Below, piece after piece: positions 11,236 through 21,686 of a DNA stretch of 64,000 nucleotides. The DNA lies in NCBI GenBank assembly GCA_015956445.1, contig WIUZ02000001.1:3162001-3226000 (forward strand), written 5' to 3'. How positions within the stretch are numbered: position 1 is the first letter of the stretch; each line of letters starts with the position of its first letter. This DNA is from Thelephora terrestris (taxonomy: Eukaryota; Basidiomycota; Agaricomycetes; Thelephorales; Thelephoraceae). The notes beneath the pieces were generated by a model. The model saw only the letters and a list, made by a program, of their open reading frames with translations, had not been told where the DNA came from and made no database searches. The translations under genes were made by a program, and so were the position numbers.

Positions 11236-12000
11236 AAGCCCTCCAGCAGTGGCAATCTATCGACCCCAGCGTACGTGAGCTGGTGCTCGTGCTTGGATCT
11301 TGACGGCTTCCCTGCACCGGCTCGGCATTGAATACCGGTCCGTAAACACGACCTGGTCGCCCTGGTGGTGTTAACCAGCAGCCGTAACCTCCTCCTTATC
11401 GTTCCACGTATGTATGGTCACCCTAACTGTAACCTTATCTATCTCCTCGATTACCTGTTCTGCGAGCCTCCTTTATTCCAGGTGCTATCTGTATCCATGT
11501 GTCCTTCCATCCTCTATGTAGCGTGTATCCTCTAGGCCCTAAAGTATATCCGCCCTGTTTATCGACTATTATTATCATTATATTTTATTACTTGTTCCAA
11601 AAGGCGTGGCCATCATCGTGTCCATTCTGTAATGTGACGCACAGGTAGGAAAGTTAATGACGGTGCATATAACGGCTGTAACGGTCCGAGCGGTGAAGAA
11701 TCCCCTCAGACGTGCCCTCCGGAAACCTTGGTTTTCAACTAGGACTCTGGCGCGTAGACGCCGAAATGATAATGCGATCGTGGCAAGTAACTCTGCGACC
11801 TGCCGACCTAACCGAGTTAATCTTGAGGGACCGGGACCTGTTGTCTGTTCGCACGGTTGTGCCGTGTCCGTTTTTCGTGCATGCAAAGTACTGGATTCAT
11901 TATAGACCCGTCAAGTGTCAAAAAACATGTAAACAAAGCTTGTCAAACAAGGTTGGATAGTTCGGTATCACATCAACGTCAAAAGATGAACCAGCCATCT
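11236..12000. other. intergenic between convergent pseudokinase 2 and Rab11
   Basis: This must hold both 3' ends, since the two genes converge. It shows patchy similarity to 4972-6276. No gene is seen. Confidence 0.5.
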
Positions 12001-13094
12001 CTAACAGCACCCACCGGACTGCTTGGTCCTGGGATCGACGCTCGAGCTCACCGTAATCGTGTCACCAGTCGACGGTTTGATCGGTTCTGAAGACTGTTCC
12101 AAAGATTTGCTGGAGACGATTCGGTAGATGTCTGGAGAAGATGTCAGAAACATTTCCAGCACACGAACGCGTAAGACGAACCGGCTAGGATAGTTTGGAA
12201 TGCAGATTCGACGTTTGAGGCGTCCAGGGCAGAAGTTTCAATGAACGAAAGGTCGTTCTCAGCTGTCGAAGGAAGAAACGAGTGTTACTTACGGGTGTAA
12301 GGAAGAACGGTTCTACATACCTGCAAATGCTTTTGCCTCTTCCGTCGGAACCGCACGCAGATGTTTCAAGTCGCTCTTGTTCCCGACCAACATGATGATG
12401 ATGTTGGCGTCAGCGTGGTCTCTCAGTTCTTTGAGCCATCGAGTTACGTTGGCATATGTCGAATGTTTCGCGATGTCGTATACGAGTAGCGCCCCGACCG
12501 CCCCGCGGTAGTAGCTGCGCAGTCAACATCAACTTTTGGTGAGCCTTAATGAGCTCAATCATTTTGTTTCAATGGATCGCACGTACGCGGAAGTGATCGC
12601 ACGGTACCGTTCTTGGCCGGCTATTGTGGGTTACAGATGAGTCGACGAGCAAGCGTGGAACGGGCAGAGAATTCGCGTCACGCGCGACTTGCCTGTATCC
12701 CAGATCTGCGCTTTGATGGTCTTGTCGTCGATTGCCAACGTCCTGGTGGCAAACTCTACACCAATGGTCGACTTGGAATCCAGGTTGAACTCGTTCCGGG
12801 TAAACCTCGACAGAACTACGCGGATGAAACGTTTGAGACGTATGGCCTCTACGACCACAAAGGTCGTTTGAACGTACGGTTTCTGTTGACGGGTTTGTGA
12901 TCTCGTCAGTACGCTCGAACGATCCACGAGTTCCCAGGTGTGGCACGCACGATTTCCCGACACCAGAATCACCAATCAGAACGACCTGTCATAGTAGGTT
13001 TCGGGTTACGAGTCCGCTTCCGTTTCCACGTTCTCTGGCAGGTAACATACAGACGGACCTTGAAGAGGAAATCAAAGTTGCTGCCTTCGGCCAT
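12001..13094 (-). CDS. RAB11: Rab11-family small GTPase
   Basis: This gene encodes a recycling-endosome/trans-Golgi Rab acting in polarised exocytosis. Reading the minus strand, the exons give [12 protein letters not shown], then the P-loop [33 protein letters not shown] (switch I), [15 protein letters not shown] (switch II), [27 protein letters not shown] (base specificity), then [21 protein letters not shown] and a C-terminal Cys-Cys for geranylgeranylation, followed by TAG at 12001. The closeness of these motifs identifies Rab11 (Ypt31/Ypt3 in yeasts) rather than another Rab. The join between GKS and LSRF is not clean: no GT-AG pair gives the expected GKSNLLSRF. Either a noncanonical site, a few extra residues or a sequence error is present. 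The gene converges on pseudokinase 2, and its last exon was copied to 6277-6402. Confidence 0.88.
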
Positions 13095-13811
13095 GGATGC
13101 GTATTTCGAAACGAGGAAAGGTGATAATTTATGGAGTGAAAGGTTGCGGAACGCTCGTACGGTGTTGAGGATGTGAGGTCGGTTCGCCATTTCAGACTCC
13201 GCCTTCTTCCGTTCACTCGGCTATTACTCTTCCAGTCCATCACTCTCATGGTGAGCCGCTGCATATCGCAATGGCCATACTTATTTTTCATGATTCCACC
13301 GACTGTTCAGTGAGCGCGAGAGCTGTAATATCTCTCAACGATGCCCCAGAACATTGTAATAATCCACGAATAGGTGAACATATCATGAAGGCATATATGC
13401 GCGGACAGGACGAATCGCACTTGGAGCTTGAAGGGCGATCTATCTCTGGTAAAAATGCCGGAGAACGTTAACGCCCTTTCGCGGCCTGGAACGAGGGGGG
13501 ATTTCCAGAGATGCATTAGCCGACCACAATATTATCGGCTTGGAGGGTGCATGCCAACACGGAGCCCACTCGCAGTGCTTTCCCCGACCACTCTAGCCCA
13601 TGGCCTCTGCGAAAGCGTCATTCACCCAACGATGGCGTTCATGACATATGCGGAATTTGTATGTTGCGACTACGCAGTCTTGAGGCGGCTTTCCCCATAT
13701 GCCGACGCCTCTGCTAAGCTGACGTTTCACATGCACCGAAGTGGATTGCCACAAACGATCCGTCAGTTTTCGGAAACCCATGGGAGCCCCCCGATGGCCT
13801 AATATTCAATA
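13095..13811. other. intergenic, 5' of Rab11
   Basis: This should include the Rab11 promoter. About 13354-13400 has weak similarity to 17.3-17.4 kb (ATGAAGGCA..TATGCGCG), which would fit a shared upstream flank of the two aldo-keto reductase copies. No gene is recognised. Confidence 0.35.
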
Positions 13812-14189
13812 GAATTGGCCGAAAATCCACAGCAACAACGGATCTGAGGTAATCGTTCGACGGTTCGTAACGTCACCTCAGATACCTCTCTGTCATGCGA
13901 GTGCTGATTGTTCTCAGCGTCGAGGAGGTTGCCAAGAAAAAGATATGAACGTGGCTCAGGTCGCCCTCGCTTGGAGCCTCAGGCGGGTTACCGCTCCGAT
14001 TGTCGAGACATCTAAAATTCAGAACCTGAAGGAGATGATTGGTCAGTGGGGATGTGTGTGAACAGATTATCCGTTGGGGTGCTCATTGGGATTGCATCGG
14101 AGGCGATCGACGTCACCGAACTTCCGGAGGAAGAGGCTAAGCACTTGGAAGAACCGTACTCGCCAAACGCCGTCTCGGGACACAACTAA
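13812..14189 (+). pseudogene. truncated aldo-keto reductase 3' end
   Basis: This matches the last three exons of the complete gene at 18097-19898, with introns kept in place. It includes a segment equivalent to GKNGSEAVVGR, then VEEVAKKK..MNVAQVALAWSLRRVTAPIV, then EAIDVTELPEEEAKHLEEP..GHN and a TAA stop. The frame is broken inside the VEEVAKKK exon (AAAAAGATATGA), where a few bases are missing relative to the complete copy. The N-terminal two thirds, with the catalytic tetrad, are absent. It is therefore a non-functional duplicate fragment. Confidence 0.8.
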
Positions 14190-14818
14190 CCAACGCTTGG
14201 AGCCTATCAAAACCTGATTCATTGGCCCGAGAGCAGTAGTGTACGTATTCCGCGGTGAGAATAAACTTATGTGTATTTACGATTTACTAGATGGAATCAG
14301 TACCTTACGTGCACAAGCACAGACTGAATGAAGTCTTAGGCGAGGTACGTTCCAACCGCGCGAACAGACGACACAACCTAGCCTCATGAGGAGCGTTGAA
14401 GAAATGGCAGCGGAGCCGTTAAAATGTGGGAAACCCTGTGAAATTGCAACCAGGTTTTGCAGCCGAACGGCAGCCGTGGCGGCCTGGGCTGGTAGTTGCA
14501 GCTTGGTGGTTGAGCTTTTCTGTGCGGCCCGTGCAATCGAGTTTGTCGACCACGCACCGCACATGCGGCTCAGAGTCTTTCTGTCGCCCGAGTTTTCCGA
14601 ACCCTGATGAGGGAACCGTCGAGACGCCGATCGTTCTGTCTGGAGGTACGTAGAGAACACGAGGTATAGGATGGATAAAATACACGTTTTACCGATACAC
14701 ATAGCATCTAGGAAAACAGGGCAGAATGAATGGACGAGGAGGAGGCGGATAGGATTCTAGTTAAAGTGACCATACGTAAAAGTTTGTGTTAGCGACCTGT
14801 GGAACGATAAGGAATGGG
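14190..14818. other. intergenic between AKR fragment and pseudokinase 3
   Basis: No gene is recognised. A stretch near 14.39-14.56 kb weakly resembles 8.56-8.70 kb, within the extra sequence of duplication copy B. Confidence 0.35.
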
Positions 14819-16114
14819 TTACGGCTGTGACCGCCACCGGGGCGCCTTCGCGGACAGCTCATTATCGAAGACATCAACGACCTCTGCAGCAGTCATCCTG
14901 TTAAGAGGGTCTTTGTCCCAGCATCTCTCAATCACGTTCCACACGCGGTCCGTCACTTCAGGGTGAACTGGCCGCGGTGGTCGGTCGTTGCGGAACACGG
15001 AAAGGATTACTGCAGCCTCGATGTTCCCATCGAACGGAAGTTTACCGGCGAGGACCTGAGGCCGACACAAGTAGATGACTACCTCGACATTAGGAAGCAG
15101 AGAAGATGAGGCTTACCTCCCAGGCGAGCATACCAAACGCAAACATGTCTGTCGCCTTCGTAGCGCGCGCGTCGGCGAACCCAAAGGCATGCGGATCGAT
15201 GAGCTCAGGAGCTATCCCGGAAAACAACCTCGAGTCTGACTCTACATCGGACCAGCTAGCTGGGAGGGAGACCGCAAAAGAAGAGCCTAAACCACCGAGG
15301 CGAGCGACATCGTTTGTGTCGACGAGGACGTTCCTCTGGAAGAGAGTGAACTTGTTGTGGCGATAGTGTACGAGATATGAAGACATACCAATTTGATGTT
15401 CCTATGGGTGATGTCGAGCCTGTGCATGTGTTCTAACGCCCGTGAGATTTCTATGAGCTGGGCAGAAGGGCTCAATCGGGGAATCGCCGCTGATATGGTA
15501 CATAAAGACCGGGCTCACAAGCTTCAGCCTGCTAATACCCGGGTGCTGCGCTAGGTGGCGGCTAATATCCACGTTGACCATCATTTCGTAAATAAGAGCA
15601 AAGGGGTGGGTAGGGGTGGAGTACACGCCAAGAAACGGGACGAAATTAGGGTGCGAGAGTTTGCTGGATGCCCATACCTCCTTGTAGAAGACCTTTGTAC
15701 GCCGTTAATAAGGCTCTCAGGTTCACAGGTGGTGGGACGACTTACAATGCCGACCTTAGCTGGATCGAACTCGGGAGAAGAATAACATCGGAGGGACTTG
15801 ACCGCAACAGGCCGACCTTGGAGTGTCCCTTTCCATACCTCAGAGAAGCCCCCAGAAGCAAATGGCTGCGTGTCAACGATTTGAATGTCGCCCGAGCCTA
15901 ACCGATTGAGACCTGGGGGTAAAACCTTCTGGAGACGTTGGGCCAACTCGTAGTAGCTTTTAGAGTCATTCCAGATGGCTTCGGAGGGGAAGATAGAGCC
16001 GGTTGTAGATGAATGTTGGGAAGATGTGGCAAGCTGGGTGACCGGCATCCCTTTGGCACCTGAAGCCTCTGGTCTCCTCGCGCTACGTTGGAGAAAGAGA
16101 AAGAGCTTTTTCAT
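14819..16114 (-). CDS. protein pseudokinase 3 (inverted paralog)
   Basis: Five exons on the minus strand correspond to those of pseudokinases 1 and 2. The glycine loop is FASGGFSEVWKG and the anchoring Lys is kept in VAVKSL. The catalytic loop is HRNIKL..RN, so Arg is present but the catalytic Asp is again Asn. The DFG site is GLG. APELID and FAFGMLAWEV follow, and the protein ends with an extra tail (SAKAPRWRSQP). The first in-frame ATG is at 16114 (MKKLFLF). The paralogs begin 13-15 residues earlier, and here that stretch (STPYNVTLLSR) is open but has no ATG, so the original start seems lost and translation would begin at the internal Met. The kinase domain itself is uninterrupted. Orientation is opposite to the other two, and a minisatellite lies just upstream. 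Confidence 0.8.
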
Positions 16115-16288
16115 TCTCGAGAGCAAGGTGACGTTGTAAGGCGTGCTGGAAATAGCTAGGGAAAACCTGGGCCAAAACACAGGGTTGAGTTGAGTTCAGC
16201 GATGGGGAGGACGCTGTCCAGTGGGAGAGACTGAAGTGGGGAGAAGGAGACTTCTCGATAGAGCGTGGGTCTCTGACTTGATAAGCCA

Positions 16289-16296
16289 CTTATATA
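16289..16296 (-). promoter_or_regulatory. TATA box of pseudokinase 3
   Basis: TATATAAG on the minus strand lies about 175 bases before the internal ATG. It matches the elements of the two paralogs and lies just inside the start of the minisatellite region. Confidence 0.45.
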
Positions 16297-16369
16297 CTAG
16301 GCGACACAACCCTCAATTTTTTACTTCTCCTTGAGTAATTTTGTGCTATCAACCTCAAGTGGGATAGAA

Positions 16370-16862
16370 CCGGTGGTGAGGGCAGGGAGAAGATGTGTTG
16401 GGTGGCAGGTTCTCGACTTCATGGTATGCAGCGATGTGCGTGGAAATTTGGGGTAGTATGGAATAAAAAGGGAACGTGCGTGTGACCGGTTTCCCACCTT
16501 AGGTTATGCGGTTACGCGCCCAGACAATCGAGATAGAACCATGGTGGTGAGCATAGACAAGGAGCATGTTTTGTGGCAGGTTTTCGGCCCCAGGTACGTG
16601 CGGTTATATCAACAGAAGTTCGAAATGGAACTTTGGTACTGAGCGTAAGAAAGTCAACGTGTCTGTCGTCAGGTTTTCGACTCTAGGGTACGCAATCAAG
16701 CGCATAGAAATTCGAGATAGAACCATGGTGGTGAGGGCGAGAAAGGAACGTGTTGAATGGCAGGTTTCGCGCTTCAGAGTATGCGATTATGCGGATAGAA
16801 CTTCCAGATGGAACCACGGTGGTGAGGGTAGAAAAGAGAACGTGTTGAGTGGCAGGATGCGC
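16370..16862. repeat. minisatellite, about 90-bp unit, about six copies
   Basis: Degenerate direct repeats carry a core like GAGATAGAACCATGGTGG followed by ACGTGTTGAGTGGCAGG and TTATGCGGTTACGC. Core landmarks occur near 16395, 16473, 16565, 16658, 16748 and 16838, spaced about 78-93 bases apart. Because 90 is a multiple of three, one frame stays open across the later units. I take this as a by-product rather than a gene. Confidence 0.75.
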
Positions 16863-18096
16863 GCAGGAGCCACGGGGTCGATCCCTCAAAGCGTATCCGA
16901 TTCCGAATCGGCCTGGACATTTGATCAATTGACTCGGCGGATCAATCGATCACCCCTCTGGGCCCCACCAAATCCAATAAGGATCGTACCGCTGATCGGT
17001 GGCAAGAACGGGTACTAGCGCCTGTGCCTGATATGCATAATTGGATTCTTGTCTGAGGGAGAACGTCGTTCAACAACGGCTGCTAGGAGGGGATGGGAAA
17101 GGCATGTCGGTCCACACCTGTACCATGTCCGTCGACGGACCCCTTGAAGCGAAAACTCGGGCCTGTTGACTTCGTGAGCGATAGGCTGGTTCGTATCCCA
17201 TGCGCTCATACATCTTTTTGTACATACAGGTCCGCTTCGGACTTCGCCTTGTTGTTACGGCTCAGCGAGTGACCGTTCCCTGTCATCACTTGAAAAAATG
17301 AAGTGTGATTACACGAGTGCATAGCGCGACTATGAAGGCACTTATGCGCGTGGCTGGTGTCAGAAAAGGAAGTTTGTCACAGTTATGACATGAGTTGTAA
17401 TCGGAAATTTGGGGGTCTTCGAAACCGAAGTTTGTACCCCGCCGAGAGACGAGGTTCCGTCCTGTTTGGTGATGCTACCGTTGCATGTCCGCACTTGGCG
17501 GCAGCTTGGTGCGGAGTCAGAATTTTTGGATCGCATGACTGGTGGAACCACACCTCAAAACCTGTCCAAGTCGTTGTTCTCCGCCTTTCGTTGTGAAATC
17601 GTTGTGGAGTTATGGGCCAGTTTAAACAATGCAGGAATCGGACGGCATCCGCCGGTGATGTCGCCCGAGCTTCGCGCCACCCGTGAGATAATAATATTGA
17701 TAGCTGAGTGGGTTTATACCTCACGTCCTCCGATTATGCAGTCTTGCCCCACACGGCAGCATGGTAATACTTATTTTCCGTAGTGCCCTCATCTCTCGAG
17801 TCACGCGTCCCCCCTGACGACCACCAAGGATCAGCTGCAATCAGACCCACCTTGATTCCGCTCAAGGAAGCTGAGTGAGGAATAGCCCCGGGATGAGTAA
17901 ACTTTAAAGCCGTCGCCCACCTCTTCCTCGGATTTGATTTTTTTCTATATCTGCCGAGTGTACGCGAGTCCCAGATGTGGGTCAGCACCAGGATCAGGAG
18001 TGGGTCTCCAGTCTCCGGAACCCTATAAAACCAGCAGCGCGAACGGCTGGTACAAGTCAACAAATTCGCCACCCAACTCATCACACAGTTTGAAGG
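16863..18096. other. intergenic, 5' of the aldo-keto reductase
   Basis: No gene is recognised on either strand; the short open frames here are without known motifs or splice support. The segment near 17.3-17.4 kb weakly matches the flank of the truncated AKR copy. Confidence 0.4.
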
Positions 18097-19898
18097 ATGT
18101 CCACCACCAACGACACTAGCGTAGTCACCCCGAAGGCCGGGAAATACGGTAGCCACGAAAAAACTCGATCTCTTGTCACCTCTGCTGAACCCATGTCCAA
18201 CCTTTACAGTGCGACTTGGAAATTCTGGGCTGAAAGTTAGCCGAATCATCTTGGGTCCGTTTCGCATGTCTAGGCGAATCTTTTGGTAATACTGATCGGC
18301 GGCGTACGGTACGCGATTCCAGGTTGCATGAGCTATGGCTCTACCAAATGGCAAGGATGGCTGTTGGGTGAGAAAGAGGGAATGGAGCATATCAAGTTTG
18401 CGTGAGTGCTATGTTCCTACTCGCCAATTGTTGGGTCTATTCATATTCACCTCCATCGTGATCAGGTACGAAAACGGTATCAACACTTTTGACACGGCCA
18501 ACACATACTCTAACGGAGAATCGGAGCGTATCCTGGGGAAGGCGCTCAAGGAATACAAAATCCCTAGGGAAAAGGTTGTCATCATGACTAAGGTATGGCT
18601 TCTCTGACCCATCGTGCCTCTATCGCTCGCTCACGAAGTGCAACGCAAGGTATTCTTCCCCGTTCCGGACGAAGAGGGCCCAACTCCCCTGGCGGGAGCG
18701 GACGATCTTGGCTACGTCAACCGCCACGGACTCTCCCGCAAGGTGAGCCTACAATCTACTCGTGAATTGACGGGTTCGCTTAACGCTGCCCTAGCACATC
18801 TTCGCGGCGGTTAAAGACAGCTTGGAAAGACTGGACCTCGAGTACGTCGACGTCTTGCAATGCCACAGGTATTATTTGTTTGTCCGCGGTGCTTTCGAAG
18901 ACCCGTGGTGACCTCTAATGAAAGGTTCGACCCAGAAACACCGATCGAGGAGACTGTGTGTCCCTCTTCACCTCCCTCCCTTCGTCACTGGCTCTGATGG
19001 TGTTGACCTAGATGCAAACTCTCCACGACGTCGTCAAAGCGGGATATGCTCGGTATATCGGCATGAGCAGCTGCTACGCATGGCAATGTGCGTCTTAACC
19101 CCCATCTTTCTCCTTGGCCGGTTACTAATGATCCACGTCACAGTCTTTGCAATGCAGAGTGAGCACCGCGCAATACCGCACGATTCAGTGATTGACCATC
19201 TTCCACAGGCTATGCGATAGCGCACAACCTCACCCCGTTCATCTCCATGCAGAACCACCACAGTTTGTTGTACAGGGAGGAAGAGCGCGAGATGCTCCCG
19301 CTCCTCAAGGTATGTCCTGGTCCTTCTCCACACAGGCACACTCACCCTATATCAACTGGTGCTCATCCTCGATCATTAGCACCTTGGCGTGGGATGCATC
19401 CCGTGGAGTCCCTTAGCGAGAGGCATGCTAACTCGCCCATGGGACGAGGCCAGCGCGCGCTCGGAGACCGATGGGTAAGCTTGTAAAGTCCCCTTGAAGA
19501 ATCGCAGAATCCAATCTTCCGTAGTTGGGGTAAAATTTACGTGGGCAAAAATGGGTCCGAAGCAGTCGTTGGACGGTTCGTGACTTTACTAAATATCCTT
19601 ATTTGCCAAATGAGTGCTTATCTGCCCTTAGCGTTGAGGAGTTGGCCAAAAAGAAGGGCGTGAAGATGGCTCAGATCGCCACCGCTTGGAGTCTCAAGCG
19701 AGTCACCGCTCCGATCGTTGGGACGACAAAGCTCCGGAACTTGATAGAGATTATTGGTGAGTCGGATAAGCTGTGAAGGATCCACTCTTCGGAATACTGA
19801 CCAGGACTGCAGAGGCTCTCGACATTGAACTTACGGAGGAAGAGGTCAAATACTTGGAAGAACCGTACCTTCCCGTCCCTGTCTTGGGCCATAATTAA
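18097..19898 (+). CDS. aldo-keto reductase (NADPH-dependent, AKR superfamily)
   Basis: About 11 exons with GT-AG introns of 50-70 bases. The reading starts MSTTNDTSVVTPKAGKY, then RLGNSGLKVSRIILGCMSYG, then the catalytic residues: Asp and Tyr in FDTANTYSNG, Lys in VVIMTK, His in LQCHRFD. Later come GYARYIGMSSCYAWQ, MQNHHSLLYREEEREM, GVGCIPWSPLARGML (NADPH side), KMAQIATAWSLKR and APIVGTTKLRNL, then EEEVKYLEEPY and TAA. This is a full-length (alpha/beta)8 barrel of the YajO / K-channel-beta-like branch, about 350 residues, reducing carbonyl substrates in the cytosol. The substrate cannot be told. An earlier partial copy of its 3' end lies at 13812-14189. No operon-like partners are evident. 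Confidence 0.88.
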
Positions 19899-20002
19899 CC
19901 GGCGGAGCATCCACCATCGTCATCGCTGACTGCCATCGACATCAAGAGACTATACGATCTGATCGCAGTTGAAATGTATAACTCATGAGGAGAAATAAAT
20001 TG

Positions 20003-20245
20003 TCATGAATTCACCTTGTGTTCATCATGAAATAGCGGACGTGGGAAGTGTCTCACCTTGGCGTATGTAGTCAGACGGTGACTCTTGAAATTGACCTTCT
20101 CCACGACCTTTCTCCCAAACCCACTCGTTTTCCATTCTGGCGGAGGCAAAGATTCGGGGTGATCTTCCATCGCGAGCCGAAAGTTCTTGAAAGTCTGAAC
20201 GAGGCGAATCACCATGAATGACGCCTCGTTGTTATCGGCTTTGAG
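20003..20245 (-). pseudogene. cytochrome P450 C-terminal fragment
   Basis: The minus-strand reading NEASFMVIRLVQTFKNF, then PPPEWKTSGFGRKVVEKV and KSHRLTTYAKV, matches the last ~60 residues of fungal P450s after the haem-binding Cys loop. The haem Cys motif, the I-helix and the rest are missing. Immediately upstream the sequence becomes low-complexity Ser and then a DUF1479 fragment, so this is a broken chimera. Confidence 0.55.
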
Positions 20246-20369
20246 GGTCCAGTTGTGAAACTCAACAGTTGATGACGAGATCCACGTTTGGCTGTTGGTA
20301 TATGATACCTCGGATGAAGACGAAGATGAGTCTTCACATGTCATAGAGAGAGCTCGTCCTCGACCTCGG

Positions 20370-20545
20370 GACGCTTGTGTAGAACTCGCAGTGCCCGATA
20401 CCTGGTTCCCAATCACCAGCCTCCAGCAAGGCTTTGCGACCAGGCTCAGGTTTGAGGGAATACCTCAGCACGAGAGACGCAGCGGAAAGCCCGAGAAATG
20501 GCACCACACGAAACGCGCCCTTTTTTATGCCCCTGTTCCAGGCTC
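20370..20545 (-). pseudogene. DUF1479 fragment (partial duplicate)
   Basis: The plus-strand stretch with GGTTCCCAATCACCAGC and then AGGCTTTGCGACCAGGCTC matches the coding part of the complete DUF1479 gene near 22310-22470. On the minus strand this is the WEPDLEHGEF region, here reading WEPGIGHCEFY before a stop. It lies next to the P450 fragment. Both are small and cannot encode a functional protein. Confidence 0.6.
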
Positions 20546-21686
20546 GACGTAAGTTTTTTGCTCAAGTAACATCCGCAGAGAGGCTTACGTGCGCTGAGTT
20601 GAAACGAATTGTAACATGTGCGTGCTCGGTTCTGACTGGAACAGGCTCGTGACTCGTAGGGAAGTGGCTGTGGAAATCTGCTGAATGTGGCTTAGAGGAG
20701 ACGAAGGGAAACGACCGTCAAGGCTCGACTATGGAGGGAGCCGATGCTGAACAGAAAATTCGTACCGTGCTTGCTGCCTCTTCGATTGGGCCAGCCTTAA
20801 AAATTAAAACGATGCGCAAATCGTTCTTCAAGTTGGACTCGATCATCGTCGAACTCCGTTTGCCAAACTCTCAGATTACGCTACAATTGCGTGGTGAGGC
20901 TACAACCGAACCTCTAAAGGAAACTAAAAGATTCGTGCGAGGTCTTCGGGACGCCGTCGGTGGTTTTCACACAACTCTCTCCCTGAAGGCCTGACACTCC
21001 TCGCCGCTGAACCTCACACGTTGTGACCGTGGCGCGGTCCGGCGTGAACAGGTTACGATGCAAATGCTCGTGATCGCAGAGGCACCAAAGGCGCTACCTG
21101 GTGGAACGCTTGATGACTACGAAACCTGTGTTGGTGCCCAGCTCTTCTCTGCCAAAGCATCTCACCAGTATGTGAGCTGTGATATATAATGACCTGAACC
21201 TTCTTCTTGAAAGGGCGAAAACCGATCAAACTCTGGACATTATGCGGGACCACGTCAGTCTTGTGAGATATCACTCCTGTGTGCGAACTCGCCTTGACAA
21301 CTCCCTGCGTGAAACTACGAATCTGTGTCCGGCCTCGATATCGACACCCTCTGCAACGACCACTGGGACGAGGAAGGGATAACCGCGAGCCTCCGAATCG
21401 CTTGGGGTTGTGCGGTGCAGACTTCACTCCCGCGAAAGAGAGTAGGTCTACAGCATCTGGCCCTATCGATGTTCCGTTGCCTTCCCTGCCTGCAGGATGG
21501 CATTGTCATTCCACTCGAAAACCAGCGAGCTATCTAGATCGATGGGTGGTCGCCCGTAGACCCGCCCCGCCGGACTTCTAGAATATACACACGACATATT
21601 CAGAAGTATCTATTGAATACACTCCTTGATAGTACACTTCTTGAACCGGTAACAAAGTGAGGAATCCGCGTGGGAGGAGGGTAACG
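20546..21686. other. intergenic, no gene recognised
   Basis: Short open frames at 20731-20994 (plus) and 21053-21427 (minus) have no recognisable motifs. The interval lies between broken duplicate fragments and the 3' end of DUF1479, and may hold further decayed sequence. Confidence 0.35.

Larger units (their letters stand above)
6408..12117. repeat. tandem duplication, copy B
   Basis: This is the second copy of the unit described for 1185-6402. It contains pseudokinase 2 and runs into the intact Rab11 gene. Relative to copy A it carries an expanded G25 run and about 1 kb of extra sequence between roughly 8.4 and 9.6 kb. Confidence 0.75.

Noticed and set aside
16566-17018. 150-codon open frame across the minisatellite
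   Set aside because: A 90-bp period keeps the frame open by itself; no ATG context, splice sites or known domain.
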